Shown piece by piece: positions 1 to 10,173 of a stretch of 64,000 nucleotides of DNA. The DNA lies in the NCBI RefSeq assembly GCF_902784195.1, contig NZ_CACZTX010000006.1, forward strand, positions 186,001 through 250,000. Reading direction: 5' to 3'. Under the pieces are notes generated by a model. That model was not told the origin of the DNA. It did not search any database and saw only the letters and a list, made by a program, of their open reading frames with translations. The position numbers and the translations under genes are program-made. This stretch comes from an uncultured Methanobrevibacter sp. (lineage in GTDB: Archaea; Methanobacteriota; Methanobacteria; Methanobacteriales; Methanobacteriaceae). Within the stretch, counting starts at the first letter, position 1. The number at the start of each line of letters is the position of its first letter.

Positions 1-3000
1 GCATTAGTATTCACCATAACGCCAATATTAGCCTCAACATCCAAGTCCATGTCCTTTCTCATATCTTGGATTCTTCTAATAAGTTCACGAGCCATAGCTT
101 CAGATAAGATCTCCGGAGTGATTTTAGTATTCACGAATACATTTCCTCCAGCAAATTCTGCACTTACAACATCATCTGGAAGCTCAGTTTCATAAAGAAC
201 ATCATCAGCGGAAAGTTCAATTTCTTTTAAATTACCTTCCCTATCTTCTCCTCTCACTACATATTTGCCAGTAGCATCCAAGCTATCCTTTATGGAATTT
301 CCTGTTCCATCTGCTTTAGCTTGTGCGAAGAATTTCTGTACAATGCCCATATCTCCCTTAAGTCTTGGACCTAAGGTCTTGAGATTAGGTTTTGCAATGA
401 ATGTAAGGTTTTCAAATTCAGTAGCTGTAATGACTTCTTTTGTATTTGATTGATCTTTAATAATATCTTCAAGTGAGGATATGCTTTCCAAGATTTCATC
501 ATCCTGTGATACTACAGTGATGTCACTTACAGGCCATCTTAACTTGTATCTTGCAACATCTCTAGCTCTTGCAGATGCTTCGATAACGTCTCTCACATTA
601 TCCATTTTAGCTTCAAGTTCCTTATCGATTAAGGATTCATCATACATCCAATCATCCATATGAACACTTTCTGCAGCATCAGCATCCAAGTTTTTAACCA
701 AGTTTTCATATACCTCTTCAGATAAGTGAGGAGTGATTGGAGCCATCAAATGGATTAAGGTATTGAGTGTAGTGTAAAGTGAATAGTATGCACCTAATTT
801 GTCTGCTTAAGTCTTCAAGAATGAAATTGTTGATTGCTCTTGTAGCTAAATGGAAGTGTACATCGTTAATCGCCTCACCTACCTCCTTAGCAAGTGAATT
901 TACACGGGACAAGATCCATTTATCCTCATTTCTAAGAGTGACATTTGCATCAGGACCTTCCACTATACATTTTGCAGGGTCAAATTCATCCAGTGCCATA
1001 TAAGTGGTTGAGAACACATATACGTTCCAGAAGATATTGAACATCTTTTTAACATTGTTCAATTCATCCCATACGAACTTAAGGTCATCCCATGGCTTAC
1101 AAGCCCATAAAAGGTAGAATCTTAGAACATCTGCACCATACTTTTCAATAACTTCCTCAGGTTGAACTACGTTTCCTAAGGATTTACTCATCTTTTTACC
1201 TTCTTCGTCCAATACGAATCCATGCATTAAAACCTTATTGTATGGAGCTTGATCCAATGCAATTACACCAGTACCTAATTGGGAATAGAACCATCCTCTG
1301 GTTTGGTCGTGCCCTTCACAAATAAAGTCATAAGGATACCATTCATTAAACATTTCCTCTTCACGAGGGTAGTATAAAGCTGCCCAACCTGCCACTCCTG
1401 AGTCAATCCATACATCCAATACATCAGGAATACGTTTCATAGGTGAATCGCAGCCACAATCACATTTAATCAATACGTCATCGACATAAGGTCTGTGTAC
1501 TAAATCTTCATCACTTGCAGTGATTTCATTGATTGATTCATTTTTAAGCTCTTCAACTGAACCGATTACCTTGATCTCACCACAATCAGGACAAATCCAA
1601 ATAGGTATTGGAATACCCCAGTATCTTTGTCTTGAAATGGTCCAGTCCTTAGCGTTAGCTACCCAATCATGGAATCTTCCTTCACCAGCCCATTTAGGTA
1701 CCCATTCAACTCTGTCAATTTCAGAGAGCATTTTATCCTTGATTTCAGGCACTTTAATGAACCATTGTTCAGTAGCTAAGTAAATGATAGGAGTCTTACA
1801 TCTCCAACAGACCCCGTATCTGTGGTTGATTGTATCATGCTTAAACATTAAATCTTGAGCAATTAAATCTGCAATAATTGTATCATTCAAGTCTTTGGTG
1901 AAGCCTTCAGCATAGATACCACCATCTTCAGTGAAACATCCTGCTTCATCCACTGGACAATGTATAGGAAGTCCTACTTTTTGACCTATTTCAAAGTCCT
2001 CAGGACCGTGTCCAGGAGCAGTGTGTACAAAACCGGTACCTTCACCTAACTCTACATGGTCTCCATGGAAAGTGGTGTGAACCAATTTATTTTCAGCTTC
2101 AATTTCCATTTGTTTAGGTACTTGCTCAGCTAAAGGATAAACATAAGACAAGCCTAAAAGTTCAGATCCCTTTACGGTTTTAATTATCTCATACATCACT
2201 TCTTTCTCTTCCTCAATGATGTATTTCTTTTCTTTAGACTCTTCATCTTCAGGATCATATTTAGGATTTGGCAATTTGTTTTTGTGAATAACTTCAATTG
2301 GGCCTAAAACTGTTTCTAAAAGCTCTTTTGCAATGATTAAGATTTCTTCTCCACTTTCATTCAATCTTTCATCTACCTTTACGAAAGAATAATCGAATTC
2401 TTCATTCAAACAAATAGCTAAGTTTCCAGGAAGTGTCCAAGGAGTGGTTGTCCATACCAAGAAAGATTGTCTTAAATCAGCATAATCTCCATCTGTGATT
2501 AATTTTTCCTTAAGTGGGAAACGTACATAAATGGAAGGGTCATCTCCTTCAGTATAGTCAATTTCTGCAGCAGCAAGTGCAGTTTGACAGTGAGGACACC
2601 AACTGATTACCCTTTGGTCACGGGTAAGCAAATTCTTTTCATGAGTCTTCTTCAATGTCCACCAAGCGGATTCCATATATTTAGGATCCAAGGTCATATA
2701 AGGATTGTCCCAATCCATCCAAACTCCTAAGCTTTTGAACTGTTCAGTCATTGCAACCTTATTTTCCATTGCAAACTCTTTACATTTGTCAATAAAGTTG
2801 TCAATGCCGTATTTTTCCTCAATTTCCTGCTTGGATTCAATGCCTAACAATTGCTCTACCTTATGTTCGATAGGCAATCCGTGGGTATCCCATCCAGCTT
2901 GTCTTCTTAAAGAAAATCCATTCATGGACTTGTAACGCAATAAGGTATCCTTGATAACCTTATTCCAGGTAGTTCCTAAATGGATTTTTCCACTACAATA

Positions 3001-3147
3001 TGGAGGACCATCTAAAAAGGAATATTGTGGACCATTTGCTCGCAATTTATTTGTTTTTTCATAAATATCAGAATCTGCCCAAAAGTTTTGGACCTTTTCC
3101 TCTATCTTTTTAAAGTCATAGTTTTTCTCTGCCTCTTTTAACGGCAT
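1..3147 (-). pseudogene. ileS: Isoleucine--tRNA ligase, frame-disrupted and cut by the window edge
   Basis: Class I aminoacyl-tRNA synthetase that charges tRNA-Ile in the cytoplasm. The HIGH-type motif (HLGT) is near residue 55 and KMSKS near residue 650, with the editing domain between them. The start at 3147 has a GGAG site upstream. The frame is intact to about 799 and then shifts. The conserved text continues in another frame from about 797 (LGAYYS, then [20 protein letters not shown]) to the left edge without a stop, so the 3' end lies outside the window. Between the two frames the family normally has about 17-18 residues (an IRLIRRRTW-like stretch). The sequence therefore looks like an internal deletion of roughly 50 nt, not a one-base slip. 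Identity of the gene is certain; whether the break is real is not, since the enzyme is essential. Confidence 0.93.
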
Positions 3148-3466
3148 ATCGATTCTCCTAATAAATGTGATTTTTTAAATTTATTAAAATGGTAAATCTT
3201 ATAAAAATTTAAGATAATTTTCATTATCTTAATGATTTTAATAAATTATATAATATATATTATTATGATATATATTTCTTATTTTGAATGTAAATAAACT
3301 TTATTATTATTAATATTTATAAAAATAATAATCGTATTATAATTATAATATGATGATGAAATAAAAAAATTGCAATTTAATTGTTAAATTCATTTTAAAG
3401 TGTAAATAACTTTTTAATAATGAAAATATTTATAAATATTAAGAATAAATAGAAAATAATAGAATT
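3148..3466. other. AT-rich intergenic region between ileS and a DUF192 gene
   Basis: This divergent spacer must hold the promoters of both flanking genes. A perfect 8-bp stem (AAGATAAT/ATTATCTT, 4-base loop) lies at 3211-3230 in the ileS upstream region. I see no coding potential. Confidence 0.5.
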
Positions 3467-3898
3467 ATGGTCAAAATATTGAAAAATAAAAGAAATAAAA
3501 CGAATAAAAATTTAAAGTCAATGACACTCATTAAATCAAATGAGGAAATTGGAAAAATCAGAATAGCCAATACTTTCTTTAGTCGATTGATGGGACTTAT
3601 GTTTAAAAAAAATGCAAGGGTTCCATTGCTGTTTGAGATTCCTGAAAGAATAAATAAGAAGGAAAGATCTTCAATCCATAGCTTTTTCATGAGATTTGAG
3701 ATAGTTTTAGTTTTTATTGATAAAGGTAATGTGGTTTATGAAATAGCTAAAATGAAGCCGTGGAATTATTATATTCCTAAAAAACCAGCAAAATATATAG
3801 TGGAATTTGATAAAAGAGAATTCAATGATTGCTTGAAAATAGGGGATGAGATAGAAATAGATATAGAGGATGAAACAGATGTAATATGTTTAAAATAA
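3467..3898 (+). CDS. DUF192 (COG1430) family protein
   Basis: A small protein of 143 residues. The pattern of an early FFSRLMGLMFKK segment, a central HSFFMRF segment with hydrophobic strands (VLVFIDKGNVV), and a late KPAKYIVEF stretch matches the DUF192 beta-barrel family, whose biochemical role is unsettled. There is no signal peptide, unlike many bacterial members. The N-terminal 18 residues are lysine-rich and no Shine-Dalgarno site precedes the first ATG. An internal ATG (MTLIKSN) could be the true start. It stands alone, divergent from ileS and convergent with the flavoprotein gene. Confidence 0.7.
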   Translation: MVKILKNKRNKTNKNLKSMTLIKSNEEIGKIRIANTFFSRLMGLMFKKNARVPLLFEIPERINKKERSSIHSFFMRFEIVLVFIDKGNVVYEIAKMKPWNYYIPKKPAKYIVEFDKREFNDCLKIGDEIEIDIEDETDVICLK

Positions 3899-3952
3899 CT
3901 GTAGATAAAAAAATTAAAAAATAAAAATTAAAAAAATAAAAGGATAGAAAAA

Positions 3953-4651
3953 TTATAAATCTAAACTATCCATAAGACTTTGAGGAGTGTCGAAAATCTC
4001 GATTCCCTCCATTTTTTGGAGCTTTTGAGTGTTTTCAATATCAATTTCCCTCATATGCATAGTTATGATTTTTCCTGTTGAAACTGCATCATATGGGCAA
4101 ATGTCATTACAGGTTCCACAGCCAATGCATTTCAATAGATCAATCTCTTCATGAGCAATGATTGCACCATTCGGACAAGCTAAAGCTGCTTCACATTCGT
4201 CACATTTTTGGCATTTTGTCTTTTCAAGCTTTGATGGCAATATGGTTTCCACATCACCTGGCTCAATGTCTACCGGAACCATGAGAGTTCTCACTCTGCC
4301 TTTTCCAGCTTGTGCAACTGCATTGGTTACAAGAGTGTCTGAAATTCCATGAACTATCTTAGCAACTGTGTTTGCAGTTGTAGGAGAGACTATAAGCAAA
4401 TCATATTTTCCAAGTGAAAGCCTTCCTGTAATTGGAAAGCTGAATTTCTGATTGGAATCGCTTGCAAGTTCATTATATCTTCCACCAGTTACAGCAACAA
4501 CCCTATCATAGAGACCGTACATCTTTAAAACTTCTTCGGAAGCCTGTGATAAAAAAACAGTCAAATCGTTGTCTTTTGCCAATTCTTCCATAGCTTCAAC
4601 GCTTTCCTTAAGCAAATGTCCTGCACCGGTAAAAGCCCATCCTATTTTCAT
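3953..4651 (-). CDS. Archaeal flavoprotein fused to 2x[4Fe-4S] ferredoxin (MJ0208/AfpA-type)
   Basis: The N-terminal part ([12 protein letters not shown], then [18 protein letters not shown]) is the flavoprotein fold shared with phosphopantothenoylcysteine decarboxylases and binds FMN. The C-terminal part carries a Cys cluster [14 protein letters not shown] near residues 145-160 and a classic [12 protein letters not shown] ferredoxin motif. Proteins of this build are known in methanogens as archaeoflavoproteins, and relatives act as dihydromethanopterin reductase (DmrX/DmrB), so a redox role tied to tetrahydromethanopterin is plausible but not shown. I chose the start at 4651 because MKIGWAF is where the family begins and a GGAGAT site precedes it. 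It lies just downstream of glyA, possibly co-transcribed. Confidence 0.78.
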   Translation of the reverse strand: MKIGWAFTGAGHLLKESVEAMEELAKDNDLTVFLSQASEEVLKMYGLYDRVVAVTGGRYNELASDSNQKFSFPITGRLSLGKYDLLIVSPTTANTVAKIVHGISDTLVTNAVAQAGKGRVRTLMVPVDIEPGDVETILPSKLEKTKCQKCDECEAALACPNGAIIAHEEIDLLKCIGCGTCNDICPYDAVSTGKIITMHMREIDIENTQKLQKMEGIEIFDTPQSLMDSLDL

Positions 4652-4666
4652 AAAATATCTCCAAAA

Positions 4667-4720
4667 ATTACTCACAACTAGTGAAAATATTTTGATCAAA
4701 CTTTTATCACAAAAGTTTGG
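4667..4720 (-). repeat. Dispersed hairpin repeat, family B, copy 1
   Basis: Read on the minus strand, this is a hairpin (CCAAACTTTT with AAAAGTTTG) followed by ATCAAAATATTTTCA and a conserved tail. It aligns nearly base for base with 10121-10173, downstream of radA. It sits in the glyA-flavoprotein spacer and probably acts as a 3'-end or terminator element of glyA. Confidence 0.7.
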
Positions 4721-4769
4721 AAAAAGTTTTGGTCAAGGTTTTGCAGCCCAAAGGGCTGGAAAAGCTTGG
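4721..4769 (-). terminator. Structured gene-end repeat, family A, copy 1 (after glyA)
   Basis: On the minus strand it begins two bases after the glyA stop: CCAAGC, a hairpin with CAGCCC/GGGCTG arms, then CCTTGACCAAAACTTTTT. The outer arms (CAAG/CTTG) and the tail match the copies after ribB at 38659 and 38764, but the inner stem is different. The position suggests transcription termination or 3'-end processing of glyA. Confidence 0.7.
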
Positions 4770-4770
4770 A

Positions 4771-6045
4771 TTAGATATGTTCAATGAACTTGTATCCTTC
4801 TTCTTCTGTGAAAGCGTAGTGAATGGTTCTGTACTGAGACATGAATTCAGTGACTTCATCCTTGATGTCTACTTTGTCACCTTCAGCAACTCTCCAGATG
4901 AATTCAGCTACTTCTTCCATTTCTTTCTCTTTCATTCCTCTTCTGGTGATTTCTTGAGTACCGATTCTGATACCAGATGGGTCATCACTGTCATTTACAT
5001 TGTCACCAGGAATGAGGTTTTTGTTAAGAATTATGTTGTTTTGCTCTAATTCCTTAGCTAAGATGGTAGCTCTTTTAACATCTCTTACATCCATACCCAC
5101 TTGGTGGGATTCAGTATATCCTAAATCTTCACATAATACATTGAATCCTTGTTCAGCAAGAGCGCCAGCTAATGCTTTAGCGTTTTTAATGGTTTGTTTA
5201 GCATAAGCTTCTCCGAACTCAAGCATTTCAGCGGTAGCAATACCTAAACCAGCTAAGTGGTGTAAGTGGTGGTTACTTACTACACCAGGGAATACAGCAT
5301 TGTCAATTAATTTTTCATTTTTCTTATCTGATAAGATGATTCCTCCTTGAGGACCTGGGAAAGTCTTGTGGGTACTTCCCATAAGGACTTCAGCCCCTTC
5401 TTTTAAAGGATCTTGGAATTGTTTACCTGCAATCAATCCGAGTACGTGAGCACCGTCATACATGATGGTTGCGCCTACTTCGTTAGCTGCATCTACAACT
5501 TCGGATACAGGGTGTGGGAAGAGGAATAAGCTTCCTCCAAAGAGGATGATTTTTGGTTTTTCCTCTAAGATCATTTTGTTCAATGCATCAGCATCAATAT
5601 TCATTACTTCTGGGTTAAATGGATGTTCTAAAGTTTTTAATCCTCTAATACCTGCAGCACTTACATTTGCATGGGAGATGTGTCCTCCGTAAGGAATGTT
5701 CATTGCAATCATTTTGTCTCCAGCATTAGCAAAACCGAAGAAAGCAGCGAGGTTTGCAGTTACACCGGAAACAGGTTGAACATTTGCATAGCTACAGTCA
5801 TAAATCTTACAGGATAATTGTTTTGTAATGTCTTCAATTTGGTCTATGTAGGTACATCCTTGGTATAATCTTTCGTAAGCTTGTCCTTCAGCATATCTGT
5901 GAGCCAAATCTGAAACCATTGCAGTTGTAACAGCATTACTTGTGGTATTTTCACTAGCAATCATGTTAATGCTGTCTCTCATCCAGTCATTATGAACTCT
6001 CATCAAGTCATTAATCTTATTCATATCTTCTTCATATTGATACAT
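4771..6045 (-). CDS. glyA: Serine hydroxymethyltransferase
   Basis: A PLP enzyme of 424 residues that interconverts serine and glycine with transfer of a one-carbon unit; in methanogens the carrier is tetrahydromethanopterin. The N-terminus contains MIASENTTS, the PLP lysine lies in [12 protein letters not shown], and DGAHVLG gives the cofactor aspartate. The length is normal for the archaeal type. A U-rich 412-base leader region separates it from hdrA. It is followed by two hairpin repeats and then by the flavoprotein gene on the same strand. Confidence 0.97.
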   Translation of the reverse strand: MYQYEEDMNKINDLMRVHNDWMRDSINMIASENTTSNAVTTAMVSDLAHRYAEGQAYERLYQGCTYIDQIEDITKQLSCKIYDCSYANVQPVSGVTANLAAFFGFANAGDKMIAMNIPYGGHISHANVSAAGIRGLKTLEHPFNPEVMNIDADALNKMILEEKPKIILFGGSLFLFPHPVSEVVDAANEVGATIMYDGAHVLGLIAGKQFQDPLKEGAEVLMGSTHKTFPGPQGGIILSDKKNEKLIDNAVFPGVVSNHHLHHLAGLGIATAEMLEFGEAYAKQTIKNAKALAGALAEQGFNVLCEDLGYTESHQVGMDVRDVKRATILAKELEQNNIILNKNLIPGDNVNDSDDPSGIRIGTQEITRRGMKEKEMEEVAEFIWRVAEGDKVDIKDEVTEFMSQYRTIHYAFTEEEGYKFIEHI

Positions 6046-6457
6046 AAAAATAACACCTATATTCTCTAAAAATTGTAATCTTATAAATATGATTATAAAT
6101 TAAATCTTTTTTTGATAAAATAATTAAAAATTTTAAAAGTTTATAAAAATCAGAACAATAATTAAAAAAATCTAAAAATCTAAAAAATATAATCTTATAA
6201 AATTCTTATTAATATATAATATAATTTTTTAATTAAATAAAACTTTTTATTAAATATATTATAATTTATATTATTCTTCAATATATTTTGAATTTTTTTT
6301 TAGATTAGAAATTTTTATAGAATTTGAAAAAAGAATCCTAATTTTAGAAAAGATTTATTTTTGGAAAAATAATCTTAAAAAAAACGTTGATAAATATACG
6401 AACAAATAAAAATTGTTTAAAAAAAAAGAAAAAGAAAAAGAGAATAAATCTCTTAAT
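6046..6457. other. AT-rich spacer between hdrA and glyA
   Basis: It holds the hdrA 3' terminator at its right end and, presumably, the glyA promoter (several TATA-like stretches near 6210-6270). No gene is visible. A TTTGTTCGTA-like motif lies on the minus strand at about 6398-6407, downstream of hdrA. Confidence 0.5.
6413..6454 (-). terminator. hdrA terminator
   Basis: On the minus strand, four bases after the hdrA stop, a 6-bp stem (AAGAGA/TCTCTT) is followed by a long run of T with occasional C. This is the hairpin-plus-U-tract form expected for termination. Confidence 0.65.
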
Positions 6458-8440
6458 CTATTTTGCAACATCTTCGAGAGCTGCTGCAATTTGTGCCATA
6501 ATTTGTTCGGTTTTGAAGTGGTTTTGGTTCATAGCACCAGATGGACATGCACCTACACAGGTACCACATCCTTTACATAATGCAACGTTAATAGCTGCGT
6601 GTTTGTCTGCGCCTTCACCTTCAATACTTACAGCACCGAATGGACATAATTCTACACATACTTCACATGCACCACAAACGGTGGTATCAGTGTCAGCAGT
6701 AATAGGTTCGATTTCTACTTCACCTTTAGCCATTGGGATAGATGCTCTTGATGCTGCAGCAGATCCTTGTGCTACTGCGTCAGGAATATCTTTAGGACCT
6801 TGTGCTACACCAGCAATGTAAACACCGTCAGTTAAAGTGTCAACAGGTCTGAGTTTTGGGTGAGCTTCCATGTAGAATCCGTCGGAAGTTCTGGATAAAC
6901 CTAAGGTTTGTCTGAGTTCGTTAGATCCTTTAGGAGGTTCTAATCCTACAGATAATACAACTAAGTCGTAGGTGTATTCAGTTACTTTTCCGAGTAAGGT
7001 GTCTTCTGCTCTTACAGTTAAGGTTAAGTCATCGTTTTCGATGATTTCAGCAGGACGTCCTCTGATGAATTCAATTCCGTATTTTTCTTGGGAAGTTTTG
7101 TAGAACTCTTCGAATCCTTTACCGAATGAACGGATATCCATGTAGTAACAGGTTACTTCAGTGTCAGGTTCGTGGTCAATACATAATTGAGCGTTTTTCA
7201 TGGAGTACATACAACATACTCTTGAACAGTAGGATTTACCGATTTGTTCATCTCTGGAACCGACACAGTGGATGAATGCAACACGTTTAGGTTCTTTACC
7301 GTCAGATGGTTTTTGTACGTGACCACCAGTAGGACCTGATGCGTTGATCATTCTTTCAATTTCCATTGCGGTAATTACGTTAGTGTATCTACCGTAACCG
7401 TATTCGTATTTTTCAGTTGGGTCATATGGGTCGTAACCGGTTGCTGCAATGATGGTACCAACATGGAGTTCGATTTCTTCTGGTTCCATGTTACGGTCGA
7501 TTGCTTCAGGACCACATACGGTTTCACAAAGACCACAGTCGATACAGTAGTTTTTGTCGATAGTTGCACAGAGAGGTACTGCTTGAGGGAATGGGATGTA
7601 AGCTGCTCTTACCATACCTACACCTTCGTCGTAGTAGTTAGGTATTTCGATAGGACAGACTTCTTGACATTGTCCACATCCAGTACAGTCTTCTTCTTTA
7701 ACGTATCTTGGTTTTTTCTCAACTTTTACAGTAAAGTTACCGATGTAACCGTCTACTTCTTTTACTTCTGCGTAAGTAATTAATTCAATGTTTTCGTGTT
7801 TGGAAGTGTCTACCATCTTAGGTGCGAGAATACACATGGAACAGTCTAAGGTAGGGAAGGTTTTGTCTAATTGACCCATTCTTCCACCGATAGTTGGGTT
7901 TCTTTCTACCATGTAGGTTTTGAATCCCATATCAGCTAAGTCTAATGCAGATTGAATACCTGCTACTCCACCACCAATAACGAGACATTTTTTGTCTACT
8001 GCTACTTTAGAAGCTTCGAGAGGTTCTAATAATCTTGCTTTTGCAACAGCCATACGAGTTAAGTCTTTTGCTTTTGCAGTTGCTTCAACAGGTTGGGTCA
8101 TGTGTACCCAAGAGTCTTGTTCTCTTAAGTTAGCAAATTCAAATAAGAACTTGTTTAATCCAGCTTCTTCTACACATCTTCTGAAGGTAGGTTCGTGAAG
8201 TCTTGGAGAACATGCTGCTACTACGATTCTGTTTAAGTTGTGTTCTTTGATGTCATCTTGGATAAGACTTTGACCTGGGTCAGAACACATGTATTTGTAA
8301 TCTTTTGCTACAACTACGTTAGGTAAAGTTTTTGCGTATTCTGCTACTTCAGGACAGTTTACGACTCCACCAACGTTTACACCACAGTGGCAAACATATA
8401 CTCCCACTCTAATTTCTTCATTATTAATTTCTTCTGCCAT
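6458..8440 (-). CDS. hdrA: Heterodisulfide reductase subunit A
   Basis: The FAD and iron-sulfur electron-bifurcating subunit that, with HdrBC and the F420-non-reducing hydrogenase, couples ferredoxin reduction to reduction of the CoM-S-S-CoB heterodisulfide in the last step of methanogenesis. At 660 residues it is full length. Visible features are an N-terminal CHCG motif (about residue 18), a GGGVAG dinucleotide fold near 155, a CSMC motif near 203, ferredoxin motifs near 250-263 and 298-311, and two more near 585-597 and 620-632. Codon use is strongly biased, as expected for a highly expressed gene. The start is preceded by AAGGTGA. hdrB and hdrC are not adjacent, which is normal for this order. 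Confidence 0.97.
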   Translation of the reverse strand: MAEEINNEEIRVGVYVCHCGVNVGGVVNCPEVAEYAKTLPNVVVAKDYKYMCSDPGQSLIQDDIKEHNLNRIVVAACSPRLHEPTFRRCVEEAGLNKFLFEFANLREQDSWVHMTQPVEATAKAKDLTRMAVAKARLLEPLEASKVAVDKKCLVIGGGVAGIQSALDLADMGFKTYMVERNPTIGGRMGQLDKTFPTLDCSMCILAPKMVDTSKHENIELITYAEVKEVDGYIGNFTVKVEKKPRYVKEEDCTGCGQCQEVCPIEIPNYYDEGVGMVRAAYIPFPQAVPLCATIDKNYCIDCGLCETVCGPEAIDRNMEPEEIELHVGTIIAATGYDPYDPTEKYEYGYGRYTNVITAMEIERMINASGPTGGHVQKPSDGKEPKRVAFIHCVGSRDEQIGKSYCSRVCCMYSMKNAQLCIDHEPDTEVTCYYMDIRSFGKGFEEFYKTSQEKYGIEFIRGRPAEIIENDDLTLTVRAEDTLLGKVTEYTYDLVVLSVGLEPPKGSNELRQTLGLSRTSDGFYMEAHPKLRPVDTLTDGVYIAGVAQGPKDIPDAVAQGSAAASRASIPMAKGEVEIEPITADTDTTVCGACEVCVELCPFGAVSIEGEGADKHAAINVALCKGCGTCVGACPSGAMNQNHFKTEQIMAQIAAALEDVAK

Positions 8441-9064
8441 TAAATCACCTTGTACAAGTAAAATGATTAATCATTTGATCTAATTTTTTAAATATATTAT
8501 ATATATAAAATATTAGACAGTTTAATTTTTCTAAAAAGTGAGTATATAAAGGTTTCTATAAATAAGTAGGAGTAAAGTATATATATGAGAAAAATTTAAA
8601 TTAATAAAAATTTGTTAAATCACTAAATTTTAATTAGATAGTATTATTTTAATCAAAAAAGATAAAATTAATAGTTTTATTAAAAATAAATCAACATTAA
8701 TTCTTTAATTTAAAAAATAAAATAGATTTAGATACACCTAAAAAATAAAAAAAATACAATGAAAATCTCAAAAAAGGGTGGAAAAGCCTTTAAAAATTGA
8801 AAAATTTACGAACAAAGATAAGAGTTCATATCAACTAAAAATAAATTTAGATAGAAAATAATTGTTATTAGGGTAAAAAAATAATAATTAATAGGATATT
8901 GATTTAAATAATGATAAATTCTTATTGTTATACAATTTAAGCTAATTTAAAGAATAAAAAAAGTAGTGTAACCTTTTTTGCAACACCCAAAAAACAGCAA
9001 AATTGGCCAAGTGAAATAAAAAAAATGAATAATAAAAAATTGATGAAAATCCTTAAAATGTTCG
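8441..9064. other. Long AT-rich intergenic region upstream of hdrA
   Basis: It holds the hdrA promoter (listed separately), a CTTGTACAAG palindrome at 8449-8458 beside the start codon, and a TTTGTTCGTA motif on the minus strand near 8805-8815. The remaining roughly 500 bases show no coding potential that I can defend. Confidence 0.5.
8461..8510 (-). promoter_or_regulatory. hdrA promoter region with perfect 16-bp palindrome
   Basis: On the minus strand a TATA-like stretch (about 8495-8510) stands the right distance upstream of a perfect 16-bp palindrome, AAATGATTAATCATTT, at 8461-8476. The palindrome falls about where transcription would begin, 20 bases before the start codon. That placement is typical for an archaeal repressor operator; the regulator is unknown. 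Confidence 0.5.
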
Positions 9065-9970
9065 TTAAAGGATAAACATTAGGAATATAGGAATTGTCAC
9101 AAGACTGAATACAGTGGATGTAAATATGCAATCAGAAGTGAGCTCCCAATCCAATCTGTAAGTAACAGCCAATACCAATCCTAACATTGCAGAGGACATG
9201 GCCGCTTCAATAAGTCCAATTGTATGTTCAAATCCAGTAATATTAAGTAAGGACAATACCCCTAATGCAATTAAAGGATAAATGATCAGTTTTATAAATG
9301 AAGCCAAACCTACCTCTTTGAAATGATTCTTCAATCCATCAATCTTTAATGACAATCCTAAGGATATCATAATAAGGGGAATGGTAGCGCCAGCTAAATA
9401 AGTCACCACAGTGGAACCAACAGAGGTGATTGGGATACTTAAGATGTTGAATGTTATCCCCAATATGATTGACCATAGAGGCAGGAATGTTAAGATCTTG
9501 CGAATAGCTACTTTGATTTCACCATCAAAAATCAATATCAGGATAAAGCTTAAAACAACGAAGATTATTGAAGTGGAAATATCACAAAATACCGCCCTTA
9601 TCATACCGGCATTACCAAAGATTCCTTGAGTGATAGGATATCCTAAAAAACCGGTATTTCCTAAAACAACAACGATGACCAAACTCCAAATTTTCCTCTT
9701 GTCCCATCCTAAAAAATTTAGTAGCAAATAAGTTAATACTCCCACAATTAAACTAGTTATTAACATGTAAACAGTTAATATGCTTAACCTTGGAAGCAAG
9801 GAAACATCAGCAGTATACAAAGCATTGAAAATCATACATGGTAGAGCTATATTGATTACTATATTATTGAGGGTTTCAACATCATTTTCCTTTAAAAGGC
9901 CAATTTTTTTGGATAAGGCCCCTATCAGAATCATGACAATGATTGAAACAATAATAATCCTATAGTCCAT
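9065..9970 (-). CDS. AEC-family (auxin efflux carrier) transporter
   Basis: An integral membrane protein of 301 residues with about ten hydrophobic segments in two similar halves. The halves meet the family pattern NIALPCMIFNAL early and GATIPLIMISLGLSL in the middle. Archaeal and bacterial AEC members export or take up organic acids such as malate; the substrate here cannot be read from the sequence. I chose the start at 9970 (MDYRIII), preceded by a GTTGATTG site. It stands alone between radA and hdrA. Confidence 0.85.
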   Translation of the reverse strand: MDYRIIIVSIIVMILIGALSKKIGLLKENDVETLNNIVINIALPCMIFNALYTADVSLLPRLSILTVYMLITSLIVGVLTYLLLNFLGWDKRKIWSLVIVVVLGNTGFLGYPITQGIFGNAGMIRAVFCDISTSIIFVVLSFILILIFDGEIKVAIRKILTFLPLWSIILGITFNILSIPITSVGSTVVTYLAGATIPLIMISLGLSLKIDGLKNHFKEVGLASFIKLIIYPLIALGVLSLLNITGFEHTIGLIEAAMSSAMLGLVLAVTYRLDWELTSDCIFTSTVFSLVTIPIFLMFIL

Positions 9971-10120
9971 ACAATCAACTAGATAATTCAATAATTTAAA
10001 AAAAAATAATTAGTTAGATAAATTAAATTTATAAAAATAAGTTAAAATAGTTTTTGTAAAATTAAAAAAAATTGAAAAAAAATAGAAAATAAAAATAGAT
10101 AAGAAAAAGTAGTTAAGAGA

Positions 10121-10173
10121 AATTACTCCCAACTATTGAAAATATTTTGATCAAACTTTTTTTAAAAGTTTGG
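10121..10173 (-). terminator. Dispersed hairpin repeat, family B, copy 2 (after radA)
   Basis: It starts directly after the radA stop on the minus strand: CCAAACTTTT, a short A-rich loop, AAAGTTTGATC, AAAATATTTTCA and a conserved tail. It matches 4667-4720 with only a few differences, mainly in the loop. The position fits a terminator or 3'-end element. Confidence 0.7.

Noticed and set aside
7463-7783. A 106-codon plus-strand frame inside hdrA
   Set aside because: It is antisense to a strongly conserved, codon-biased gene; long shadow frames are expected there.
8937-9131. A 64-codon minus-strand frame overlapping the end of the AEC transporter
   Set aside because: It overlaps a clear gene in another frame and lacks a ribosome-binding site; hydrophobicity arises from the T-rich strand.
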